Assembly: GCA_014529385.2 (NCBI GenBank)
Contig: CM043950.1
Coordinates: 74,591,935-74,655,934, forward strand
DNA from: Adiantum capillus-veneris
Taxonomy: Eukaryota; Streptophyta; Polypodiopsida; Polypodiales; Pteridaceae
DNA length: 64,000 bases
Direction: 5' to 3'
A model generated the notes under the pieces. The model saw only the letters and a list, made by a program, of their open reading frames with translations. It did not search any database and was not told the origin of the DNA. Shown here one piece after another: positions 21,801-32,041 of the stretch. Each line of letters opens with the position of its first letter. Position 1 is the first letter of the stretch. The position numbers were made by a program, and so were the translations under genes.

Positions 21801-22896
21801 CCTAACCAAAATTTGTGCTCACAATGGTTCTACCAATCCTAAACCACAATATCTTAAATTAAATGGCAGTAGAATGACATCGATAAAGTAATAGCAATAA
21901 CGTTCAAAACAACAAATGTGCTTACTCATTTTGAGAGCGCAAAGCTAGCATAAGCTCGCCCTCTGCACTTCTATCAACAAAGACAAATTGACATCTCACA
22001 GAACAATGTCTCCACTTTATCATTGAAAATTCTACAACAACAAAAAAGAAAATTAGAAAGCATAGAGTAATACAAGTTAACTTTACATTAAACAAAAAAA
22101 GAAATCACTTACGTGTTTTTATTAAGCGCATCCAAGTTTTCAAACAGTGATTACCATCCCAAACAATAATTTTTTTTCCCCTTAAGTCTTCCCACTCAAG
22201 GGGAAGGGAATTATCAAAATCATCGCTTATTTCTCGCCAAATAGGCCCCCATTCATCTTTGTCTAAGTCGAAAACATCATGTTGATCATGGCCTGGCTTC
22301 TTAAATGACACAATAAATGGAGCTCCAAGCACACTGTATCCAGACATCTCAAACCTTTTCACCAAGCCCTCAGTGCCTAGACCCACCGCTCTAATGGCTT
22401 CATTTTCCATCAATCTACAAAGAGGAATTCGAGGAGGTTCCCCACCTCTCTTTACAATAAAACCCTCTACAATCTTCTCTAATATTCGACCATGAACATC
22501 CTTTCCAAATACTGTTGGATGATCGGGAGGTTTAGCAACAATTGTTGTTGCTTCAGACACACTGTGAGCCACCAATTCACTTTGTGTAGCATGAATATCT
22601 ATGAACACCTCTTCTTCATGCACATCACTCAATATATCCTCTTCTTCATGCACATCACCCAAAATATCCTCCTTTCGATGGACATTGGAAGAAGCAATGG
22701 AAGATCGTGCATTGGCCCTATGCCCTGTAGTGCTAGACCTTAATGTGTATCCTACTCCTACAAGCAAAAAACAATAAGAACACAAATAGTTTAGTGAGTA
22801 TGATGAGACAAAAGAAAAGAAAACAAATAGCTTAATGTATTTGAACTTACTTTGAGAGATACCTGTCCTGCCACGTTTAGATGGTGTACGAGCCAT
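18888..22896 (-). pseudogene. DNA methyltransferase-like 14-exon gene (broken)
   Basis: Exons I read: 22896-22851, 22757-22113, 22031-21926, 21838-21631, 21532-21407, 21279-21137, 21053-20742, 20629-20424, 20330-20145, 20058-19980, 19897-19780, 19699-19481, 19382-19211, 19129-18888. All introns are GT-AG and the sum is 2,808 nt, a multiple of three (about 935 codons). N-terminus: MARTPSKRGRTG and acidic DVHEEE repeats. A basic KKPKKSPKKNQK patch, possibly nuclear, lies near residue 645. The C-terminal third resembles an N4/N6 DNA methylase: FADFPTNF near residue 710 in the place of a DPPY motif IV, then WYITLSSTDDFG, and VDMFSGCGGLGNVCVELSRH near 870 as motif I, followed by CIDSDPEVF. Motif order IV before I fits the beta class. 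Motif IV is degenerate. Exon 4 has two in-frame stops (21802-21804, 21673-21675), so this copy is dead. The middle (residues 235-600) is unrecognised. Confidence 0.6.
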
Positions 22897-22957
22897 AATC
22901 TATTAACCACAAACAACAAAAATCTTCTTAGCAATGACAATACAAATATAAAATTCT

Positions 22958-23036
22958 AAATTTCGGCAGCATAATGGCGTAAAATGCAAACTAAAAAAAA
23001 AAAACCATTCTCAACTTGCTCATGGCAAGGAAAAAT
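22958..23036. repeat. Single copy of the 18.2-kb repeat beside the methyltransferase-like gene
   Basis: AAATTTCGGCAGCATAATGG then AAACTAAAAAA and CCATTCTCAACTTGCT align with the third unit at 18556. It lies just upstream of the gene start, in the same orientation as the copies downstream of its end. Confidence 0.65.
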
Positions 23037-23487
23037 ACAAATCCACTTTGAAATTTGTATACCTCTTCTCTACAACGACCTGTTCTTACATCATTGTAAT
23101 TGTTACTGTAAGTGTGTATGCAAGTGTGTTAAAGTGTGTGAATGCAAGTGTTTATATGTGTGTGTGTGTGGATGTATGCATGATTGTGTGTGTGAATGTA
23201 AGTGTAATATGTGTGTGTATTTATGCATGATTGTGTGTGTGTTTGTGCTATGTATGCAAGTGTGTTGATGTTGTGAATGCAAGTGTTTATATGTGTATGT
23301 GTGTATGTATGCAAGTGTTTATATGTGTATGTGTGTATGTATGCAAGTGTGTTGATGTTGTGAATGCAAGTGTTTATATATGTGGGTGTATGTATGTATG
23401 TATGTGTGTGTATGCAAGTGTAATGTGTGTCCGTATACATGACTGTGTGTGTGTTTGTGCTATGTGTGCAAGTGTTTTGATGTGTGT

Positions 23488-23521
<34 letters not shown>
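23037..23521. repeat. Degenerate (TG)n with ~30-65-bp internal repeats
   Basis: GT-rich tract with recurring GTATGCAAGTGTGTTGATGT and GTGTTTATATGTGTATG units. Long open frames on both strands here are artefacts of the repeat. Confidence 0.85.
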
Positions 23522-23524
<3 letters not shown>

Positions 23525-23660
23525 TACCTGGACACGCTCGCCCGATCCACCGGAGGAGGTCCAATGGAAGCTCCATTGGAGCTTCTCCATGCCTTTCAAG
23601 GCATGGGGGAGCTCCATTAGAACCTCCTCCGGTGGATCGGGCGAGCGTGCGCAGGTAAGC
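23522..23660. repeat. 139-bp inverted repeat (hairpin) framed by (TG)n and (CA)n
   Basis: Arms 23522-23530 with 23652-23660 (9 bp exact), 23533-23560 with 23622-23649 (28 bp exact) and 23587-23595 with 23598-23606 (9 bp exact, loop TC). The left arm has an extra small inverted repeat (CCAATGG...CCATTGG). The flanking GT and CA runs could extend the stem. It lies between two divergent genes of the MULE. It could be a small-RNA precursor or a foldback remnant. Confidence 0.8.
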
Positions 23661-25100
<1,440 letters not shown>

Positions 25101-26523
25101 TTGAAGGGAAACTCATTGTTGCTTAGTGCTTACTATTTGCAGAGTTTGCTGCCTCCATCTTGCCATTTTCAGTCACTATCTGCTCTTATTGAAAGTGATT
25201 GTGGCCTAACAAAAGTCTTGCTGCAACCACAGTGGGATATAGAAGGTCATCAACACTTCCTAATAGATGGTTCTTTTTCGAGCTTGTTTGAGATGCTTCA
25301 TTCAGACACATTTATACAGGTATCTGACAATGAGAAAGGAAATGACAAAGAGATATCTGAAGATGTTTTAAGCATTGTGCATCTTGAAAGTAGTGGTGAC
25401 GATATAGGACAGCTCAAAACTCAGTCAATCGTCATTTGGATTCAACAAAATCCAGGGGCAAAAAAGTTAAATGATCTGTTAATATTATGTGGAGCTCCTT
25501 TGCAAGTTGCGGAACTTCCACAACATTATGATGGAAATTTGTGTTTTGAGTTACCTGCGACTCAGGATAAAACAAAACGAATGACAGGGATGGAACAACA
25601 CTTTGATGGTCACTTGTGGACTCACCCATCTGTGAAAACCATGGCAATAGCATGCACAATTTGTCTAAGCCACTGTTTGGGATTCATGCAGTGTAATTAT
25701 TCAACGTGTCCTCATTATATTAAGGAACAAGAATTCAATACTAGAGATTTTCATGGATATTTGGACAGACAGGTGAAAAAGGACTACCTTGCAATGGAAG
25801 AGAATACAAGCATAACTTGTCATTATTGTCAGAAGGTTGTTACTTGTGTTGCTGCTTGTCCCTGCAAAATCTTATGTTTTGCCTAGAGATGGTACAATGT
25901 CGCGACTGGCAATACATGTTGGTAAACATTGTCATAATGTTAAGGCAAGAACCTCTAGGGCTGCTATTTCAAGAGTGCGGAAATTGGTAGGTGCAGTACT
26001 AAAAATAGAAAAGGGTGGCCCAAGAAAAATTCAAATGTTGGTGGCTCAACAACTTGTTCTTCACTCCTTGATTGGTGAGGAAGCTGAAGCTACATCCAAT
26101 GTACAATTCAATGATTTTTTGGAAGAAATGATGCCACTGGTTCAAACCAAAGGGTAAGAAAACTCAATTTGGTTCCTTGAATTTGTTAATTTTTTAACTA
26201 TTATAAATTTAGCCTTCTTGTGATGCATCGTGTAGGTTTTCTTCAATTGTTTCAAAGGAGAGAAAGAGTCAAGGTGCTATTATTGGGGATGGATATGATA
26301 ATATTTTATTGCTTCAAAAAAAGTGCATGTTTCCTTTTCTTCATGGGAGTAGATTTCCTGGACAGGGTGAAGAGGATGACAAGTGCTTCCTATTTAAAAT
26401 GTCCACTAAAGGACCAGGTTTTGGGATTGATCTAGTAAATCGGATGAAAAGAACTGAAACTGGTGACTTGAGAAATGCGTGGGTACATTTTGATTTTACC
26501 CATAGAATAGATGGATGGGCAAC
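25101..26523 (+). pseudogene. Mutator-like transposase gene, 5' part
   Basis: Catalyses cut-and-paste movement in related elements. The frame includes VKTMAIACTICLSHCLGFMQC, a Cys/His-rich segment with CNYSTCPHY and CHYCQKVVTCVAACPC (a zinc-binding region), and SRLAIHVGKHCHNV in a second frame. The change of frame near 25870 is probably a one-base deletion. An intron follows (donor after QTKG near 26154, acceptor before 26237). The next exon holds FPFLHGSRF and HFDFTHRIDGWAT, where the first catalytic Asp would lie. The exon is cut at 26523 by an LTR element with duplication GCAAC and resumes at 32042. The start codon is uncertain; an acceptor-like TTTGCAG ends at 25142. Assignment rests on the overall pattern and the 9-bp duplication. 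Confidence 0.6.
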
Positions 26524-27097
26524 TGTTAACCCTCACGGCACACGGACACCCATCACCTACGATGGACGCGTATTATGTATTTGGTAGAGTCAGGTACCGG
26601 GCTTGTCGGACCAATAAGGAAAGGTAGAGTGATCGCCGATGAGAGGCGCACTTTAACTTGGACATTCAAGGGATTAGCTGGTTAAGCATGGGCGCCCAAG
26701 TGTGAATGGGGTGAGCTCCTATAAAATCCAACTAAACCTAATTTTTACTCATTCTCTCATTTGTGCAATTGAAGAGTGCTCTTGCTCCATCTCCATCTTC
26801 TTCTTCTTCACCTCCTTGTGTGTGTGTGTGTGAGAGAGAGAGAGGGGGAGAGTGTGTGTGCGATCGAGCATTACGAAGGCACGACGGCAGCGAAGCGGTT
26901 GAGCGCGGCACGACTGCAGCTTCTTCTTCATCGCGGCGAGGAATCCACCACGAAGGCGAGCGTAGAGCGGTGAGTGACACACCCTTTGTTTTCTTGAGCT
27001 TGCTAGTTTAGGCTTGTTGTGTGCTTGGAGCCGTTTGTGGCTCGCATACGGTTTATTGGCAAGTCCCTTGCTTCGACAGTGCGGCAAGGAGCGCACA
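26524..27097 (+). repeat. 5' LTR of the tRNA-Asp element
   Basis: TATA box CCTATAAAAT at 26718-26727. A GT/GA microsatellite lies near 26818-26850, and the LTR ends GGCAAGGAGCGCACA. Near-identical to 31461-32036. Confidence 0.95.
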
Positions 27098-27101
27098 TTT
27101 T

Positions 27102-27120
27102 TGGCGCCGCTGCCGGGGAT
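27102..27120 (+). other. Primer-binding site, tRNA-Asp type
   Basis: TGGCGCCGCTGCCGGGGAT, four bases after the LTR. It differs by one base from the complement of the 3' end of plant tRNA-Asp, the primer known for Athila-type elements. Confidence 0.85.
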
Positions 27121-27991
27121 ATGCTCTACACTAAGCTCGGTTAGCACTTTACGCTTCCTTGTGGTGCAATTTCTATCATAGGAAAGGCAGGGAAGGAGTG
27201 TGTGGAAGATTCAATTTCTGCATTTGCTGGCAAGTTTCAATTTCTGCTATTGTCTGCGTTTTTTCAATTTCCGTAATTTTTGCATTTTCAAGTTCAGCGT
27301 TTTCAATTTCTGCATTTTCTGCAATTTCTGCGTTTTTTCCTGCATTTTTCAATTTTCTGCATATCTGCGTTTTCTGCATACCTGCGTTTTCAATTTCTGT
27401 ATTTTCTGCATTCGAAAAAAAAAAGGTTTTTTATTTTTTCTCCCAAAAAAAAAAGAAAAAGAAAATAAAAAATCGGAAATAAAAAAACGCGAGTGAGCGG
27501 GCGGCGAAGTTTTTCGAAAATAAAAAACGTGACTCTTAAAACGGACGGGTTGGTTGGTATAAAAGATAGATCGGGATCGGTTTCCCAAGCCCAAGCCCAG
27601 GCCCAGGCCTCAGTCCTCAGTCTTATGATATATACTAGACTCACTCTTATATATATACCCTACTCCCTCAAGAGAGAATGAGAGCATGTGGGACAAGTCC
27701 TCCACTCTCCTCCTTTCTCTTCCCACTTGCACCCTTAGACTTTCTAGTTTGGGCCTAGTTCCCTACTGGAAATTGACAGTTTTAGGGATTCCGAGGGCAT
27801 AGAGTGACCAAGAAGAGGGCTGTAAAGCACAGCACGACCCTCTGACCGATACGCTCGTTTCGAGCTATCACACGGCCCATTCCACGACACGCTCTAAAAA
27901 ATCTAGCAAAAAAACAAACAAAAAACACGCTAAAAACTAGTCACAAGGCCTCCTAGAGCAGCTTTTTGACACCTTAGGGTATCAAAAGCAC
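27121..27991 (+). other. Leader of the tRNA-Asp element with TTTCTGC minisatellite
   Basis: At 27210-27415 the sequence is an irregular array of TTTCAATTTCTGC, TTTTCTGCA and ATTTCTGCG words. Then A-rich stretches (27415-27490), GGCCCAAGCCCAGGCCCAGG near 27590, TATATATAC near 27645, and unique sequence up to the ORF. No coding potential seen before 27992. Confidence 0.65.
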
Positions 27992-29515
27992 ATGCACTTA
28001 CGCTCTGGGCGGGTGCTAGAACATGAGCATATTGAGGGTGCCTCTGTTCATACGGACACCCATTACCCATCCACGATAAGCTCTAGACCCTCAGTGGGGA
28101 CACAAGGTAGCACCACCCAAGACCCTAAAATAGCCACTAGTGATTCCTCCTCCGACTCTGAAATCATGGAAGCATACCCTACCCAAAACACTGAGAGAGA
28201 AGGCCATGCACCTCCCGAAGCTCCACAGCCTAGTACTAGTATGTTTAGCCGTTTCATGGAAACATTAGGTAGAGCTACTCGCTCGGAACCTGATGCAAAT
28301 GAAGCACACGAAGAGGATGGGTTGGACTCTGACACACCTCTACGATACCCCATTGAGTTAAATAGTGCCTATGGAAAAGTGCTATATAACGCCTTATTGG
28401 ACACGGGTGCTAAATACAATCTGCTATCCTATGGGGTGTGGTGTCAGTTAGGGAAGCCACCTCTATCTGAGAGTATTATCCAAGTCAAGGGTGTCAACAA
28501 GAAAAAAACTACGATTTTTGGAATATGGCACACTTCTGTCAGTTATGACAATGGGGTGGTAGCTCAAGACTTTTTGGTCATGCCTACTGGAACTATGGAG
28601 GGTAATATAAACCTAGGCCGCACGTGGATGATAGCCACCAAATGCACTATTGATTGGGGGACTGGGGGTGTTACAACGCAAAAACCAACTCTTAGCCCTA
28701 CCACTCAAGCCATAGTCCCTGAGATATTGCCCAAGGAAATAAAACCCAAGACATTGCATGTCCAGGAGGTTGAACCATACGTCCCCATAGCCCAACTCTC
28801 TAGAGCTTCAACTGATGTAGTTGAAAGAAAGCTTGAGACACACAAGAACCATCCTAATGTAACGAAGAAAACATACAAGTGGGTCCCTAAAGCTTCCTTA
28901 GTGACCATAGCTAGTGCAAAAAAGCAGAAGCCTTGTAAGAAACGTACCACTCGCTCCAAGAAATGTAAAGAAACGCTGCGTTGGATTCCTAAACGACTAT
29001 TGGAAGCCCAAGGATACTATGAAGGAAATGATCAAATCTGGGTGCCAAAACGTAGATTGTGCTCTTACCTATCACCTGACCCAAGTGAGCCCAATCCCGT
29101 AGCTCCAAAACGAATCAATGATAGTGGAAAGAAAAAAATCACAGAATGCTACACACCTGCTCCCGAGCTAGTTTGGGTACCAAAGAAAGAACGATTTGTT
29201 CCACCTAGCTCAGGAAGGGGAGAGTCCCATGAAGATTCTAGCTCATCATGTAATACATCCATAGAGGTAAAAGCTTCTACACCGCCTCCATCTATAGTAG
29301 TGGACCTCCATGAAGCTACAAAAGAATCCACACCTCCCAGTGTTCAAGAATCACCTGATGAACCACTTCAAGTTCAATCCTGGGAGAGTACCTTACCACC
29401 CTTGCAGCTTGACAAGGCACCTAGGGTAATAGAAAACTACTGGCAAAAATCCTCACCTATTACCAACTGGAACAATTGGTTTCAAAGGGTGACAAGCTCA
29501 TTTCAAACGGTATGA
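27992..29515 (+). CDS. Retropepsin-like protein with WVPK repeats
   Basis: An uninterrupted 507-codon ORF, the only long one in this element. The N-terminus MHLRSGRVLE is followed by about 110 low-complexity Ser/Glu-rich residues. Residues about 125-225 form an aspartic-protease domain with NALLDTGAKYNLLS (DTG near 137) and NINLGRTWMI in the place of the usual LGRPWL. The rest is basic and Pro/Ser-rich, with four spaced copies of W-V/I-P-K near residues 297, 330, 351 and 395 (KWVPKAS, RWIPKRL, IWVPKRR, VWVPKKE). There is no capsid, zinc knuckle or RT. The open frame in an element lacking pol suggests either recent origin or selection for the protein. Confidence 0.7.
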   Translation: MHLRSGRVLEHEHIEGASVHTDTHYPSTISSRPSVGTQGSTTQDPKIATSDSSSDSEIMEAYPTQNTEREGHAPPEAPQPSTSMFSRFMETLGRATRSEPDANEAHEEDGLDSDTPLRYPIELNSAYGKVLYNALLDTGAKYNLLSYGVWCQLGKPPLSESIIQVKGVNKKKTTIFGIWHTSVSYDNGVVAQDFLVMPTGTMEGNINLGRTWMIATKCTIDWGTGGVTTQKPTLSPTTQAIVPEILPKEIKPKTLHVQEVEPYVPIAQLSRASTDVVERKLETHKNHPNVTKKTYKWVPKASLVTIASAKKQKPCKKRTTRSKKCKETLRWIPKRLLEAQGYYEGNDQIWVPKRRLCSYLSPDPSEPNPVAPKRINDSGKKKITECYTPAPELVWVPKKERFVPPSSGRGESHEDSSSSCNTSIEVKASTPPPSIVVDLHEATKESTPPSVQESPDEPLQVQSWESTLPPLQLDKAPRVIENYWQKSSPITNWNNWFQRVTSSFQTV

Positions 29516-30767
29516 TCTACCCAAGGAAGGGGGGAGTGTTTGTGGACATCCATTATTCACTTGTTTCCCTCTCAACCTTTTTCCCTGACCTCTTAATCTC
29601 CAATCTTAGGGAATGTACATATAAAGCTTTATACTCACAAAAAAAAAAAGAGAGCAAGAGCAATTAGCAAACGAGTATGCACATTAAAGTCAAAACATTG
29701 ACTCAGACCTACACATGTCACATCTGGTACAGTGAAACAGAAACCTATGCCATAAAACACCTTTGATCCTCATCACTTGAGTGATGGAGGGTAGGTAAGA
29801 TTAGTACGATAGGAGTGTTTCTGTTTTAGAGTTGAGTGATTAGCAAAGATCTCTTTTCCCACTAATGTGCCTCTTGGAGGTATTCCTTTTGTTTCCTAGT
29901 GTGTACAGGAGCGTGTTGCTATTGATAGGATTTGGACCTTCATGGAACCTTTCTCTCGTTCACACTTCAAATCAAGCGTGACCATCAACACAAACAGGTG
30001 TTTCTTGTCCATTAGCATTGCCTTTATCTTTTTGCATCCATGTTTGTCTGCTTTGATTGTGATTGGTAGCATAATATTCAGCGCATTGGCTTAGTATCAA
30101 ACATTTAATTCACTGCAATGTTTTGTCATAATCACTTGTTTAAGGTGTAAAAATCAAGCAGTCCGACTAAGCTAGTTTGACCAAGTTAGGTGTTAGAAAT
30201 CTTCTCTTAATACCATGGGGAATGCCTTCCTAATAATCAATGGTTACTTAGGTTCTTAATCCGATTTAGGCAGCATTGTATGAAATGTACTAGGGCTTTC
30301 TAGTGGGCTTGACCCTATTGACCTTTAGTTTAAGTATTATAAAGGGAGTTTACTAATGTGATGAGCCTGGGGAGTGTAACAATGTTATATGACCCCCCAA
30401 AGTTACAAAATTTAAATGCTGAAAATGAACAAGCAAAAATCAAAGTGCCACAATGTAAAATTTTAAGCTGGAAAAGAAATCTCGGCTTGATTTGGTACTT
30501 CACTCACATGTATCGCCTATGGTACTAGAGCCCTAGAGGTTCCCAGCGTGGGCGCTTTTCCTTGAAAAGCAAAAAACCCAAGGAATACAAAATAAGCACA
30601 CACATCATAATTGAATCACTGTGAAAAGACCTTGGGGGGTCAAAGAAAAAGTAATCAGTCAGGCGATGATTTCATGAGAAATTCCTTTTATGGTAGCTTA
30701 ACTACAAGTTTTCTAGATATAGCCTCTAGTCAGCCCTCGAACACTCACTTATCTGTGAAACACTGTG
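29516..30767. other. Non-coding internal region of the tRNA-Asp element
   Basis: Mostly unique AT-rich sequence after the ORF; no protein similarity seen. A CTAGAGCCCTAGAGG and GGGCGCTTTTCC segment lies near 30530-30570. Confidence 0.5.
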
Positions 30768-31127
30768 CTAAGAGGATGTGTCATCTTCTTGACTCTTTAA
30801 GTCCTTTTCTTTGTATGCCTCACAGTTATCCACTAGATAAAGAGCTTCTTTGATCAACTCCTTTAGCGTCATCCTCCTTATCATATGCAGATCCTTCTGA
30901 AGGCCCGCATGTCTCATTCCCTGGATAAAGATCAGCATCAGTCGTGCTTGCATAGGTAATTCCGCTCTCGGATAGAGCTTAACATATCTCTTGAGCCGTA
31001 ATGATGCTTTGCATACTGATTCATCCTCTTTCTGTTTGAATCTATGGATTTGCGAGACCGTGTTGTGCGAAATGCTCTCGCGATTAAACAACTTAATTGA
31101 CCACAGAAAATTAAGAAGCTTACCCAT
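30768..31127 (-). pseudogene. Antisense gag fragment inside the tRNA-Asp element
   Basis: A 119-codon frame on the strand opposite to the element. It looks like a retrotrans_gag domain: FLWSIKLFNRESISHNTV, IHRFKQKEDESVCKASLRLK, YPRAELPMQARLMLIFIQGM and DLHMIRRMTLKELIKEA. It has no knuckle and no flanking pol. Sense transcription of the host element would produce RNA antisense to this gag. Origin by inversion or by capture of another element's gag is inference. Confidence 0.6.
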
Positions 31128-31460
31128 GGTATTAATATTCGATCTCTAGTGCTTTTCGACCGCCAAATTAGCGACCCCAGACTTGTTTAATTTTTTACCT
31201 TTACATCTGTTTATGCATTTGATTACATTGCAATTTAATGTTCATTGCTAACAAATTGTTTGAAATTCTTTTACCAATCAATGTGTCTACCTAAAACTGC
31301 ATATGCTTTTTAAGAGAATGCAATTACTGTGCCAATGTTGTTTGATTTTGCAGTGACTGAAGAAGGCTAAGGACATTCATCTCAAATGCTCTTCCACCTC
31401 GACGAACCAGCTTCAACTCAATAGCTTCCGAGGACGGAATCTACATCAGGAAGGGGGGCA
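31128..31460 (+). other. 3' non-coding region and polypurine tract of the tRNA-Asp element
   Basis: Unique sequence ending in the polypurine tract AGGAAGGGGGGCA (31448-31460), immediately before the 3' LTR. Confidence 0.75.
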
Positions 31461-32036
31461 TGTTAACCCTCACGGCACACGGACACCCATCACCTACGAT
31501 GGACGCGTATTATGTATTTGGTAGAGTCAGGTACCGGGCTTGTCGGACCAATAAGGAAAGGTAGAGTGATCGCCGATGAGAGGCGCACTTTAACTTGGAC
31601 ATTCAAGGGATTAGTTGGTTAAGCATGGGCGCCCAAGTGTGAATGGGGTGAGCTCCTATAAAAGCCAACTAAACCTAATTTTTACTCATTCTCTCATTTG
31701 TGCAATTGAAGAGTGCTCTTGCTCCATCTCCATCTTCTTCTTCTTCACCTCCTTGTGTGTGTGTGAGAGAGAGAGAGAGAGAGGGGGAGAGTGTGTGTGC
31801 GATCGAGCATTACGAAGGCACGACGGCGGCGAAGCGGTTGAGCGCGGCACGGCTGCAGCTTCTTCTTCATCGCGGCGAGGAATCCACCACGAAGGCGAGC
31901 GTAGAGCGGTGAGTGACACACCCTTTGTTTTCTTGAGCTTGCTAGTTTAGGCTTGTTGTGTGCTTGGAGCCGTTTGTGGCTCGCATACGGTGTATTGGCA
32001 AGTCCCTTGCTTCGACAATGCGGCAAGGAGCGCACA
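31461..32036 (+). repeat. 3' LTR of the tRNA-Asp element
   Basis: 576 bp, TGTTAACC to GCGCACA, followed by the duplication GCAAC. TATA box CTATAAAAGCC near 31656. Confidence 0.95.
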
Positions 32037-32041
32037 GCAAC

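Larger units (their letters stand above)
26524..32036 (+). mobile_element. tRNA-Asp-primed LTR retrotransposon, non-autonomous
   Basis: Perfect 5-bp target duplication GCAAC (26519-26523, 32037-32041), LTRs of 574 and 576 bp starting TGTTAACC and ending GCGCACA, a primer site for tRNA-Asp and a polypurine tract. The internal region (4.4 kb) has one protease-type ORF and an antisense gag fragment, but no RT or integrase. It must depend on another element. LTRs differ at roughly a dozen sites by eye, so insertion is recent. It lies in an exon of the MULE transposase gene. Confidence 0.95.

Noticed and set aside
26738-27147. Open frames on both strands near the 5' LTR end, repeated at 31686-32035
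   Set aside because: LTR sequence and GT/GA repeat; present twice because LTRs are duplicated.
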